Origin: Rhodobiaceae bacterium
GTDB lineage: Bacteria > Pseudomonadota > Alphaproteobacteria > Rhizobiales > Tepidamorphaceae
Direction of reading: 5' to 3'
Length of the DNA stretch: 35,285 bases
NCBI GenBank assembly: GCA_020441995.1
Contig: JAGRLC010000024.1
Coordinates: forward strand, 1 to 35,285
Shown here: one piece after another, positions 16,588-23,619 of the stretch
Numbering within the stretch: position 1 is the stretch's first letter
Layout of the letters: each line of letters begins with the position of its first letter
Made by a program: the position numbers and the translations under genes
Notes under the pieces: generated by a model
Told to the model about the DNA's origin: nothing
Seen by the model: only the letters and a program-made list of their open reading frames with translations
Databases searched by the model: none

Positions 16588-18213
16588 TCAGGAAAGATTG
16601 CGCGCAGGCACTGAAATCCTGATTTCAATCCCGTCGGATGTTGCGATCCGGTCAATATCCCCGCCCAGTTCCCCGGCGATGCTGGCTTTCATGAGACGGG
16701 TGCCAAAGCCCGGTTTTTCGGGTTCGCCTGTTGGCTTGAAGCCACTCTCTTTCCAGACGAGGTTAAAGGTATTCGCGCCTTTGCTGCGGGTATATTTCCA
16801 TTCGATTGCGAGCGGCTCACCGCCGTCCTTGACGCCACCGTATTTCAGGGCATTGGTTGCCAGTTCGTGGAATGTCAGACTGAACGCCTGGGCCGCCTTC
16901 TCGTTGACATTCACTCTGGGGCCCTTGATTTGCGACATATCGAAAGTGTTGCCGAAGACCTGCTGAAGTTCGATTTCAAGCAATTCCCTCAGGTCCGCCC
17001 TCTCCCAGTGAGAGCGGGTCAGGACATCCTGAGCCGTGGCCATCGCCTGCATGCGCGCGGAAAAGGATTCATCGAATTGCGAAAGCGATTCCGACGAATT
17101 CAACGTCTGGCGTGAGATGGCCATGATCCTTGCGATCGAATTCTTGATCCTGTGCTTCATTTCCTGAAGCATCAGTTCCTTTTGCTGCAAGGCTGTCTGG
17201 TTGAGTTCGTTCAGTTGCCGGGCGGCTCCCATCGCCCTGAACTGGGCCTGGGTGGTGGCGGCAAGCGCGCCGGCAAGCAGCAGCGTCAGAACCGCAAGCA
17301 GGGGCGCGATGAATTTCTCGGTCGTGTGCGGTGAATTATGGGTCGATGAGATCACGAATTTCCAGGAGCGTCCGGCGATTTCCGTCACCTTGACCAGTTG
17401 ATCTCCTTGCTCGCTGCGCAGTTCATCGTAACCGGGGCTGCGGTAGAGCGGCACTTCGGTGCCGCCGCTGATGTCGTAGGTTTCGAGCACAATCGGCAGC
17501 AGCGGTTTGCGCGACAAGGCCGCGGTGTGCAGGTCGCCGGCGCGGAATGGCGCATAGACGAAGCCGGACATCGCAATATTGCCTTTCATCACCTGCTCAA
17601 CCTCGGTGGCGCTTCCATAACGAAGGTAGACGAGAAAACCGGCCTGCTTGTCGCTTGTGATCTCCTGCACCAGCTCAACGGGAGCGGATGCAACCGGCTC
17701 ATCCGATTGCAACGCCTGCTTCATGGCGATCCGGCGGGTTTCCTCGCTGAACATGTCGAAGGCCAGCGCGGCGACATTACGTGTGTCTGTAGGTTCCAGC
17801 AGCACGATCGGCGCGCGCACCGGTTCGTTCGTCTGCGGCCAGACCGATCGCGCCAGTGCGTAGCCGCGACTGACCTGTTCCTCGGCAATGCTTTCCTGCC
17901 CGGTCTTGATCAGGCGCGCGAAACCGATCCCTTGAATGCCGTCATAGGCTTCGTCGGTTCCAAGCCCGCTGATGAATGTCCGGAAAGCGGAACGGTCGAT
18001 AATCCCGGAATTCGCTTCGAAAAATGACCTCGCCGCACGCAGGAGCGAAATGTGCTGCCCGACCCTTAGCTTGACGCGGTCGACGGCCTCATCGGCCAGC
18101 CGTTCGAACCGGGTTTCGCTCGACATTTCGGTCGACCGATGCACGACAGCTGTCATGCCAAGCCCGATGACCGAGGTGACAACAAATACAATCGCAGGGA
18201 AATACCGGTTCAA
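16588..18213 (-). CDS. CHASE-domain HWE-family sensor histidine kinase
   Basis: A 541-residue membrane kinase. There is a TM helix at about residues 6-24, a periplasmic CHASE domain at about 70-260 (with 'GIQGIGFARLI' and 'VAALAFDMFSEETRR'), a second TM at about 302-322, a short coiled linker, then the kinase core. The H-box is 'EMKHRIKNSIARI' (phosphoacceptor H354), the N-box 'FHELATNALKYGG' (about 449-460), and the family-defining W-x-E is 'VWKES' (W487, E489). HWE kinases such as LovK and PhyK feed PhyR in the general stress response, so this is a candidate periplasmic-signal input for phyR. The start is TTG 18213, with AGGA about 10 bases upstream; no ATG suits. No EcfG promoter precedes it. 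Confidence 0.88.
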   Translation of the reverse strand: MNRYFPAIVFVVTSVIGLGMTAVVHRSTEMSSETRFERLADEAVDRVKLRVGQHISLLRAARSFFEANSGIIDRSAFRTFISGLGTDEAYDGIQGIGFARLIKTGQESIAEEQVSRGYALARSVWPQTNEPVRAPIVLLEPTDTRNVAALAFDMFSEETRRIAMKQALQSDEPVASAPVELVQEITSDKQAGFLVYLRYGSATEVEQVMKGNIAMSGFVYAPFRAGDLHTAALSRKPLLPIVLETYDISGGTEVPLYRSPGYDELRSEQGDQLVKVTEIAGRSWKFVISSTHNSPHTTEKFIAPLLAVLTLLLAGALAATTQAQFRAMGAARQLNELNQTALQQKELMLQEMKHRIKNSIARIMAISRQTLNSSESLSQFDESFSARMQAMATAQDVLTRSHWERADLRELLEIELQQVFGNTFDMSQIKGPRVNVNEKAAQAFSLTFHELATNALKYGGVKDGGEPLAIEWKYTRSKGANTFNLVWKESGFKPTGEPEKPGFGTRLMKASIAGELGGDIDRIATSDGIEIRISVPARNLS

Positions 18214-18364
18214 TTTCTATGCTTTCCTGACATCAATCGGACTTGATGGGGAAACTCAACGCGCATTGCAATTAACAATGACACACCGGGGATTAGAGAG
18301 GAGTGCAGTGAATCCATATCCGTGGATTTTCCCGCTTTCAAAGCGATTTTTTTCAACCGGCAGG

Positions 18365-18389
18365 GGAACCGGATAAGCCTGTGGGCGTT
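18365..18389 (+). promoter_or_regulatory. EcfG-type promoter (GGAAC-N16-CGTT) facing a gene-less stretch
   Basis: GGAAC at 18365-18369 and CGTT at 18386-18389, separated by exactly 16 bases, pointing along the + strand. No + strand protein gene follows; instead a predicted structured RNA and a terminator lie within the next 110 bases. Confidence 0.75.
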
Positions 18390-18395
18390 TAGGTC

Positions 18396-18497
18396 TTGCC
18401 GCCGCGGAATTCCCCACCCTACCCCCATAAGCCGCGGCGCGCCCCGAAAGTCCCTGCGCGGCGCCGCTACCTCCCCCAGCGGCGCCGTCATTTTTTG
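18396..18497 (+). ncRNA. Predicted general-stress small RNA with C-rich loop (GsrN-like)
   Basis: The transcript is inferred from the exact EcfG promoter at 18365-18389 and an intrinsic terminator ending near 18497, giving about 100 nt. Near its 5' end 18400-18407 (CGCCGCGG) pairs perfectly with 18432-18439 (CCGCGGCG), exposing a 24-base loop that contains CCCCACCCTACCCCC. The terminator hairpin also has a C-rich loop, ACCTCCCCC, complementary to strong Shine-Dalgarno sequences. Caulobacter GsrN is a sigmaT(EcfG)-dependent sRNA whose C-rich loop pairs with mRNA leaders such as katG. The same promoter class, size, C-rich hairpin and proximity to phyR/ecfG make this a functional analogue or homologue. 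No open reading frame with a ribosome binding site lies within it. The exact 5' end is a prediction. Confidence 0.65.
18458..18496 (+). terminator. Intrinsic terminator of the predicted sRNA
   Basis: Bases 18458-18468 pair with 18478-18488 (nine perfect GC-rich pairs in the core, GGCGCCGCT/AGCGGCGCC, plus one C-G and one G-U), around the loop ACCTCCCCC. The sequence CA and six T (18491-18496) follow. This is a textbook Rho-independent terminator on the + strand. Confidence 0.85.
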
Positions 18498-18516
18498 TCT
18501 GTGCCGGTTTGGATGT

Positions 18517-19530
18517 TTATTCTTCCGCGTCGCCATGCTCCGGGAACGTGAGCCTGTAAGCCACCTCACCGGGCAGGATTTCATATTCCGCGACACCGCC
18601 TATGGCAGCGGGCACCGCGCTTTCAAGCACGCGGCTGCCAAATCGGCGCTCGATCTCGCTGAAACTTTCCAGGTCATTATTGGCAGTGTTTTTGCCGAAC
18701 GCCTCCTGCCAGACAATTTCAATCATCGGCTGTCCGTCTTCCTCAACCCGCCGCGAAGTCAGGGCGATTGTGGGCGATCCATGCGACAAGGCGCCATGCG
18801 ATGTGGCATTCACCACAAGCTCGTGCAGCGCCAACCCGATATGAAGGCTTTCATTCGGTGACAGCTGCACGTTGTCGCCCGTTATCCTGATGGGGTCGCC
18901 GCCTTCGCTGACGTAACGTTTGAACTGTCCTTTTGCGAGGCTGAAAAAATCGGACCCCTGCCAGTTCGAAGCGGTGACGAGATCCTGGGATTCCGCCAAT
19001 GAAAACAACCGGCCGCGGAACTTGTTCAGAAAAACCTCGAGATTGACCGACTTGCGCGCTGTCTGGCTCGCGATGCTCTGAATGATCGCGAGAAGATTTT
19101 TCGATCTGTGCGAGACCTCACGCAGCAGCGTGCGCAGCAGTTTCTCGCGGCGGCGCTCTTCCGTGACATCCAGAATGGTGACGCGGACAAGACTTTCCGC
19201 CTCATCGGCTTCTATGGAAAACTCGAAAGTCAGTTCACCCTTTTGAATGTCGAACGACTTGGTGTTGTTGGTCTTTAATCCCTGGCTCGCCGCATCGAGG
19301 ATTCTCCTGGCGTCTTCCTCGCCGAATATCAGTGGCAATGTCATGTCGCCTTTTTCCTGCGGCTGCGTCCAGATCGCGTGCAGGTTCGCGGCGATTTTCA
19401 CGCGCGCGTCGAAATCCGCGACGACAACGGCAACATGTGCCTGCCCCATTGCCCGGGTCAGATTCTCAAGCAAAAACGACTCGCTGCAGTCAGCGATCTG
19501 CCAGATCGAGTTTTCACCAAGTCTTTTCAA
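18517..19530 (-). CDS. PAS-like/HWE-family histidine kinase, soluble
   Basis: A protein of up to 337 residues without membrane segments. The N-terminal part (about 20-125) looks like a PAS sensor ('HVAVVVADFDARVKIAANLHAIW', ending 'VRVTILDVTEERRREKLL'). The kinase core follows: H-box 'LLREVSHRSKNLLAII' (H141), N-box 'LHIGLALHELVVNATSHGAL' (about 229-248) and W-x-E in 'IVWQEA' (W274, E276). HWE/HisKA_2 kinases phosphorylate PhyR in alphaproteobacteria, and phyR lies two genes away, so a role in general-stress signalling is likely. The start is uncertain: TTG 19530 has AGGGG 8 bases upstream; the first ATG is at 19449 and would clip the PAS edge. Its end is convergent with the predicted sRNA. 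Confidence 0.85.
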   Translation of the reverse strand: MKRLGENSIWQIADCSESFLLENLTRAMGQAHVAVVVADFDARVKIAANLHAIWTQPQEKGDMTLPLIFGEEDARRILDAASQGLKTNNTKSFDIQKGELTFEFSIEADEAESLVRVTILDVTEERRREKLLRTLLREVSHRSKNLLAIIQSIASQTARKSVNLEVFLNKFRGRLFSLAESQDLVTASNWQGSDFFSLAKGQFKRYVSEGGDPIRITGDNVQLSPNESLHIGLALHELVVNATSHGALSHGSPTIALTSRRVEEDGQPMIEIVWQEAFGKNTANNDLESFSEIERRFGSRVLESAVPAAIGGVAEYEILPGEVAYRLTFPEHGDAEE

Positions 19531-19587
19531 AACTCAGCCCCTGCGAGAAAAACCGCCAGCCGTATGGCGGGTACACGATACAAACAC

Positions 19588-19611
19588 GGGCGCTGTCTGA
19601 AGACAGCGCCC
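19588..19611 (-). terminator. Perfect hairpin, probable terminator of the DUF1328 gene
   Basis: GGGCGCTGTCT (19588-19598) pairs with AGACAGCGCCC (19601-19611), an 11-base perfect stem. Read on the minus strand it follows the DUF1328 stop by about 35 bases and is followed by GTGTTTGT, a modest T-rich tail. Confidence 0.6.
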
Positions 19612-19645
19612 GCAGCAGTTCAAGCCTTTGTGGTTTCAGTGCCTG

Positions 19646-19810
19646 TTAGGCGCGCCTCAGAAGGCCCATGACAAGGGAAACAACCAGGAACAGCAGGAAC
19701 ACATAGAACAGAATCTGCGCGATGCCTGCAGAAGCTCCGGCGATCCCGCCAAAGCCGAGCACGCCTGCAACGATGGCGATTACGAAGAAAACCAGGGCAT
19801 AATAAAGCAT
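19646..19810 (-). CDS. DUF1328 (YtjA-like) small membrane protein
   Basis: A 54-residue protein, [20 protein letters not shown]..., with two transmembrane helices joined by the family motif '[17 protein letters not shown]' and ending 'LLRRA'. AGGAG lies 8 bases before ATG 19810. DUF1328 proteins are widespread in stress regulons of alphaproteobacteria; molecular function unknown. A candidate EcfG promoter with a CATT -10 lies at 19842-19866, and a perfect hairpin follows the gene, so it looks monocistronic. A 93-residue frame across the same bases is a shadow in another register. Confidence 0.88.
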   Translation of the reverse strand: MLYYALVFFVIAIVAGVLGFGGIAGASAGIAQILFYVFLLFLVVSLVMGLLRRA

Positions 19811-19841
19811 TGTCCATCTCCTTCATGTCGGATGCCTTATC

Positions 19842-19866
19842 AATGCTTTCACGCGCCCAAGGTTCC
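19842..19866 (-). promoter_or_regulatory. EcfG-like promoter (GGAAC-N16-CATT) for DUF1328
   Basis: Minus-strand GGAAC (19866-19862) and CATT (19845-19842) with a 16-base spacer. The -10 differs from CGTT by one base, but the same CATT variant recurs upstream of two other small stress genes in this window. Confidence 0.5.
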
Positions 19867-19875
19867 TGAGAAAAT

Positions 19876-20670
19876 TCACGCGGCCTGCTTTGCGCTGTCA
19901 CGGAAGAACAGGGCCTGGGAGATCAACGCCTTCACCATGTCCGGGTTGAAGGGCTTGGTGACAAGGAAAGCCGGCTCAGGACGTTCGCCGGTCAGCAAAC
20001 GCTCCGGAAATGCGGTGATGAAGATGACGGGAACGGAACTCGTCTTCAGGATGTCGTTCACCGCGTCGATGCCGGAACTGCCATCGGCCAACTGAATGTC
20101 GGCAAGGATCATGCCGGGCGTTTTCTTGTTGAACAGCGCCACTGCTTCCTTGTGCGTGCGCGCAATGCCGGTCACCGAATGACCGAGCCCTGTCACCATT
20201 TCCTCAATGTCCATGGCGATCAGCGGTTCGTCCTCGATGATCATGACGTCGGTGGAAACCTGCCTGGATATCTCCGCGGATGCTTCATCGAGAAGCCGGG
20301 CAAATGTCTCCTCGTCGGTGTCCAGGATTTCCGCCGCCTCGGACGCGTTGAATCCCTCGATCGCGACAAGAAGGAAGGCTTGCCGGGCGAGCGGTGAAAT
20401 GATCTGAAGGTTGGCCGCCGCGCGCTTTTCCCAGGCGAAAGGCGATTCAACATCCGGAATGTCTACGGCAGTGGAACCAAACAGTTTCGAAAACAGTTTG
20501 AATAGTGCGATCCGGTCGCTGGACGCTTCCGGAAAGGCTGAAACATCGGAAATCAGGGTTTCAAGCGCTGCCGCGACGTAGGCATCGCCAGACGTCTGCG
20601 ATCCGGTTGCCGCACGCGCATAGCGGCGAAGAAACGGAAGATGTGTTGCGATACGTACGGAAAGCGACAT
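19876..20670 (-). CDS. phyR: General stress response regulator PhyR
   Basis: A 264-residue response regulator with the inverted layout that defines PhyR. Residues about 1-135 are a sigma-factor-like domain ('MSLSVRIATHLPFLRRYARA' at the start, 'ARQAFLLVAIEGFNASEAAEIL' as sigma-4-like helix-turn-helix). Residues about 141-262 are a receiver with acidic pocket E146-D147, phosphoacceptor D191 (MILAD191IQL) and 'FITAFPERLLTGERPEPAFLVTKPF' holding T219 and K239. On phosphorylation the sigma-like domain binds the anti-sigma factor NepR and releases EcfG. ATG 20670 was chosen because GAGGA precedes it and homologues begin 'MSLS'; ATG 20682 would add four residues. An exact EcfG promoter at 20738-20762 indicates positive autoregulation. 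Confidence 0.97.
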   Translation of the reverse strand: MSLSVRIATHLPFLRRYARAATGSQTSGDAYVAAALETLISDVSAFPEASSDRIALFKLFSKLFGSTAVDIPDVESPFAWEKRAAANLQIISPLARQAFLLVAIEGFNASEAAEILDTDEETFARLLDEASAEISRQVSTDVMIIEDEPLIAMDIEEMVTGLGHSVTGIARTHKEAVALFNKKTPGMILADIQLADGSSGIDAVNDILKTSSVPVIFITAFPERLLTGERPEPAFLVTKPFNPDMVKALISQALFFRDSAKQAA

Positions 20671-20737
20671 TATTTTCCTCATTGTGCGTATTGGCTGCCT
20701 GTCGGGATGCCCCGGAGACGTAGCCCATGAGCAACTA

Positions 20738-20762
20738 AACGCGCGTCTGAAAAAAAGGTTCC
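20738..20762 (-). promoter_or_regulatory. EcfG-type promoter (GGAAC-N16-CGTT) for phyR
   Basis: Minus-strand GGAAC (20762-20758) and CGTT (20741-20738) are separated by 16 bases. Its -35 element lies back to back with that of the nepR promoter, only 8 bases away, so the two promoters share one short control region. Confidence 0.85.
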
Positions 20763-20770
20763 GATGGAGT

Positions 20771-20795
20771 GGAACTATTTTTGATCACACGCGTT
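20771..20795 (+). promoter_or_regulatory. EcfG-type promoter (GGAAC-N16-CGTT) for nepR-ecfG
   Basis: GGAAC at 20771-20775 and CGTT at 20792-20795 with a 16-base spacer, about 34 bases before the nepR start. Autoregulation of nepR-ecfG by EcfG is the known arrangement. Confidence 0.88.
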
Positions 20796-20829
20796 TACAG
20801 ACCTGAAATGAACAACCACCGGGTGTTTT

Positions 20830-21033
20830 ATGTTTGACACGTCATCCGACGAGGACGATCCGCGGAACCGTCCTTCAAGTGCCGATCCAAATCACGAAAT
20901 CACGCGCAGGCTGAAGGCTTATTACGCTTCGGTCGAGGAGGAACCTATTCCGGAGCGGTTTATCGAGCTTCTCGAAAAACTCGACGAAGCCGAAAAGGCC
21001 CAGTCGCCGGGAGGGTCCGGGAATGACAGCTGA
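20830..21033 (+). CDS. nepR: Anti-sigma factor NepR
   Basis: A 67-residue protein with the conserved NepR core 'LKAYYASVEEEPIPERFIELLEKLDEAEK' (first helix, EPIPERF turn, second helix; residues about 28-57), flanked by disordered acidic and Gly/Ser tails. NepR binds and inhibits EcfG until phosphorylated PhyR captures it. The gene lies directly behind an EcfG promoter and overlaps the ecfG start by 11 bases, a translational coupling that keeps the two in proportion. The size and order match the standard alphaproteobacterial locus. Confidence 0.95.
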   Translation: MFDTSSDEDDPRNRPSSADPNHEITRRLKAYYASVEEEPIPERFIELLEKLDEAEKAQSPGGSGNDS

Positions 21034-21592
21034 AACATTGGTGTCGGCGGATCCCTCGTTCAAGTCCGAACTCCTGCAAAACCTGTCAAATCTTCGCGCC
21101 TTTGCGCTTTCGCTGGTCGGACGCGCCGACCGGGCGGACGATCTGGTGCAGGAAACCATCATGAAGGCCTGGTCCAAGCAGGAAAGCTTCGAGATGGGAA
21201 CGAACATGCGCGCGTGGCTTTTCACGATCCTCAGGAACGAATACTACAGCAGGATGCGCAAGGCCGGCCGCGAGGTGTCCGACACCGACGGCGAATACAC
21301 CCATACATTGGCGGTTCACGCGCCTCAGGAAGGCTCGATGGACATGCAGGATTTCCAGAAAGCGCTCGAAGAACTGCCCGATGACCAGCGCGAAGCTATC
21401 ATTCTGATCGGCGCGTCCGGCTTTTCATATGAGGAAGCCGCCGAGATTTGCGGATGCGCTGTGGGAACGATCAAGAGCCGCGTCAGCCGCGCGCGCTTGC
21501 GGCTGCAGGAACTTCTGGGCGTGTCCGGACATGCCGATTACGGGCCCGACGGCAATTCGGCGGCCGTTACAGGGCGCGCGTTCTCCGCATAG
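21023..21592 (+). CDS. ecfG: General stress ECF sigma factor EcfG
   Basis: A 189-residue ECF sigma factor. Region 2 spans about residues 12-80 ('LRAFALSLVGRADRADDLVQETIMKAW', 'MRAWLFTILRNEYYS') and recognises CGTT-type -10 elements. Region 4 spans about 105-165 ('ALEELPDDQREAIILIGASGFSYEEAAEICGCAVGTIKSRVSRARLRL') and binds GGAAC. The sequence fits the ECF15/EcfG group. GGAGGG lies at 21009-21014, inside nepR. It should direct transcription from the ten candidate promoters found between 15.3 and 26 kb, including its own. Regulation is through sequestration by NepR and release by phospho-PhyR. Confidence 0.97.
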   Translation: MTAETLVSADPSFKSELLQNLSNLRAFALSLVGRADRADDLVQETIMKAWSKQESFEMGTNMRAWLFTILRNEYYSRMRKAGREVSDTDGEYTHTLAVHAPQEGSMDMQDFQKALEELPDDQREAIILIGASGFSYEEAAEICGCAVGTIKSRVSRARLRLQELLGVSGHADYGPDGNSAAVTGRAFSA

Positions 21593-21645
21593 GGGCGGAC
21601 TGTCAGGTTTGTTTCCCAGTAACTCTTGAAAAGAGGCGCCTCGTG

Positions 21646-22401
21646 ATGACTGCAAAGGAAACGCGCAATACCAACAATACGTCTTGCGCGGATTGCCCTT
21701 TGCAAACACGCGATGAGTTCAGGAAATTCTGTCCAAAGGAACTCGAGTTCATCACCCGGTTCAAAACCGGTGAGCTGTCGGTCGATCCCGGGGCAACGAT
21801 CCTGGTTGAAGGCTCCCACAGCGCGCACCTGTTCACGGTGCTGTCAGGCTGGGGGTTCCGCTACAAGACCCTTGAGGACGGGCGCAGGCAAATTCTGAAC
21901 TTCGTCATGCCGGGCGATCTCGTTGGATTGCAAGGATCGCTGACGGGCGAGATGCAGCACTCCATAGAGGCTCTGTCGCCCGTTACGCTCTGCGTCTTCG
22001 AGCGCAGCCGCCTGAAAGAATTGTACAGGGAATATCCCAGCCTCTCCTACGATCTGACCTGGATCGCCGCGCGAGAGGAACGGATACTCGATGAAAATCT
22101 GCTCAGCATCGGACGCCGCAGCGCGATTGAGCGGGCGGCATACCTGCTGGCCCTGATACAGCAGCGGGCGGTGGCAACCGGGCTTTCAAACGGTGAGAAC
22201 GTCCGCATCCCCATCACCCAGCAGCACATTGCCGATACGCTCGGGCTATCGATCGTCCACACGAACAAAACCCTGAAAAAGCTGGCTTCACGCAACCTGA
22301 TCCGCTGGCTCGATCGCGGGTGCGAGATTTTGAAGGTTGAGGGATTGCTGGAAATTTCCCAATGGGAAGGGCTGAGCGAAACATCCCGCCCCTTCATCTG
22401 A
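21646..22401 (+). CDS. Crp/Fnr family regulator with an unusual cysteine set
   Basis: A 251-residue regulator. The cyclic-nucleotide-binding-like beta roll is at about residues 40-125 ('GATILVEGSHSAHLFTVLSGWGFRYK', 'GDLVGLQGSL'), followed by the dimer helix and a helix-turn-helix at about 190-220 ('ITQQHIADTLGLSIVHTNKTLKKL'), whose recognition helix is FixK-like. Cysteines at 14, 17, 29 and 116 recall FNR's Fe-S ligands, and C116 sits in 'TLCVFE', aligning with the C122 region of E. coli FNR ('MVCEIP'). However, the C17-C29 spacing (11 residues between) is longer than in FNR or FnrN. AGAGG precedes the start; GTG 21643 is an alternative to ATG 21646. It lies 53 bases after ecfG and 11 before a diacylglycerol-kinase-like gene. 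Effector unknown. Confidence 0.85.
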   Translation: MTAKETRNTNNTSCADCPLQTRDEFRKFCPKELEFITRFKTGELSVDPGATILVEGSHSAHLFTVLSGWGFRYKTLEDGRRQILNFVMPGDLVGLQGSLTGEMQHSIEALSPVTLCVFERSRLKELYREYPSLSYDLTWIAAREERILDENLLSIGRRSAIERAAYLLALIQQRAVATGLSNGENVRIPITQQHIADTLGLSIVHTNKTLKKLASRNLIRWLDRGCEILKVEGLLEISQWEGLSETSRPFI

Positions 22402-22412
22402 AGTCCGCAAAC

Positions 22413-23318
22413 ATGAAAATACAGGTTCTTCTCAACCGTCACGCGGGCTCGCTGAAGACCATCGATGCCGATGAATTCGCGGATTATGTCCGCGAGGCAT
22501 TCGTTCGCGCCGGACACAAGCCGGATGTGCGGGTGATCGACGGCAGCGAGCTTGAGAGCGCGCTCGATGCGGCCGCCACGGATGATCAATGCGAGGTCAT
22601 CGGCGTTTGCGGCGGCGATGGATCGGTATCCTGCGCCGCGGGCGTGGCCTGGCGCAGCGGCAAGGCGCTCGCGATCATTCCCGCCGGCACCATGAACCTG
22701 TTCGCGCGGTCATTGGGCACACCTCTAGATCTTCATGATGCCGTGGACGCGCTTGCGGAAGGCCGTATCCGGGACTGCGATATTGCCAGTGTGAACGACC
22801 GCGCGTTCGTCCATCAATTCTCCGTCGGCCTGCATCCCCAGATGGTGGAATCGCGTCAGAACTATCCGCACCACTCCCGGGTCGGTAAAATTCTGGCCAG
22901 TGTGCGCGGCGCATTCGATGCCTTCCGGAAGATTCCCCGCGTTCGCGCCGACATTACGCTCGATGGCGAGGCGGTGAAGCGGAAGGTCTTTGGCGTCATC
23001 TCCTGTTCGAACAACAGGTATGGTGTGGGACATATTCCTTTTGCCGACCATGTCGACAAGGGGGAACTGGGGGTCTATCTGGCGCCGCCCATGCGGCCGA
23101 AGGACAGCCTCGTTCTTGCGGCGGATACCATGCTCGGCAAGTGGAACGAGAACGCGTTGCTTGAGGAGCGCAGTCACAAGCGCGCCGATATCCGGTTCTC
23201 GAAAGCGTCCGGCAAAATCAAATGCGCGATCGACGGGGAGCTCTGCCCTCTTCCGCAGACCGCCCGGATCCGGATCCATGCCGGCGAACTCAAGGTTCTG
23301 GTCCCTTTCAGTCCATGA
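22413..23318 (+). CDS. Diacylglycerol/lipid kinase family protein (DagK-like)
   Basis: A 301-residue protein of the DAGK/LCB5/YegS fold. The nucleotide-binding GGDGS motif is present in 'GVCGGDGSVSCAAGVAWRSGKALAIIPAGTMNLFARSLG' (G-G-D-G-S near residue 70), and the PAGT-N-FA block is conserved. The C-terminal domain has 'VFGVISCSNNRYGVG' and ends 'CAIDGELCPLP...' as in the family. Members phosphorylate diacylglycerol or sphingoid/other lipids in the membrane, so this may adjust phospholipid turnover under stress. It starts 11 bases after the Crp/Fnr gene with a weak ribosome binding site, so probably cotranscribed. A hairpin that terminates the opposing operon begins right at its stop. Confidence 0.85.
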   Translation: MKIQVLLNRHAGSLKTIDADEFADYVREAFVRAGHKPDVRVIDGSELESALDAAATDDQCEVIGVCGGDGSVSCAAGVAWRSGKALAIIPAGTMNLFARSLGTPLDLHDAVDALAEGRIRDCDIASVNDRAFVHQFSVGLHPQMVESRQNYPHHSRVGKILASVRGAFDAFRKIPRVRADITLDGEAVKRKVFGVISCSNNRYGVGHIPFADHVDKGELGVYLAPPMRPKDSLVLAADTMLGKWNENALLEERSHKRADIRFSKASGKIKCAIDGELCPLPQTARIRIHAGELKVLVPFSP

Positions 23319-23347
23319 AAAACCCGCCGCACATGAAGCGCGGCGGG
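23318..23347 (-). terminator. Intrinsic terminator of the DUF883 operon
   Basis: CCCGCCGC (23323-23330) pairs with GCGGCGGG (23340-23347) around a 9-base loop. On the minus strand the hairpin is followed by TTTTT (23322-23318), about 30 bases after the stop of the 23380-23589 gene. It abuts the end of the convergent kinase gene. Confidence 0.75.
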
Positions 23348-23379
23348 CTCGTTCATTAACATCGGTCGGTAAATGCGGA

Positions 23380-23589
23380 TTACAAAGTGTCCGCGCCCTC
23401 GCCGTCGATGTCAGCGGGGTCGATGCCGAGCATTTCCAGCTTGGCCGCGATCTCCTGCATGCGGTCTCCGGCTTGCGAGTTTCCCGTCATGGCGCTTTCC
23501 GTTGCCGCGCGCTGTTCATCGCGCGCGTTCCGATACGCCTTGATCAGCTCTTCAGCCTGCCTGGACCGGGTCTTGTCTGCGTTGGCCAT
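23380..23589 (-). CDS. Small hydrophilic helical protein, function unknown
   Basis: A 69-residue, highly charged protein (MANADKTRSRQAEELIKAYRN...) predicted as helical up to the 'EMLGIDPADIDGEGADTL' tail. No family is recognised. GGGAGG lies 5 bases before the ATG, an excellent ribosome binding site that makes the gene convincing despite its size. It is third in the minus-strand operon after the DUF883 and holin-like genes, 30 bases after the latter, and is followed by an intrinsic terminator. The operon has an exact EcfG promoter, so it is probably stress-induced. Confidence 0.75.
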   Translation of the reverse strand: MANADKTRSRQAEELIKAYRNARDEQRAATESAMTGNSQAGDRMQEIAAKLEMLGIDPADIDGEGADTL

Positions 23590-23619
23590 GATAACCTCCC
23601 TTGTTTAGGCGGAAGTCTT

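Noticed and set aside
18214..18330. Search for an EcfG promoter before the CHASE kinase
   Set aside because: AACG occurs on the + strand near 18260 but no GTTCC lies 16-17 bases beyond it, so no EcfG promoter is claimed for this gene.
19620..19901. A 93-codon minus-strand frame
   Set aside because: It covers the DUF1328 gene in the wrong register. The 54-residue product is the real one.
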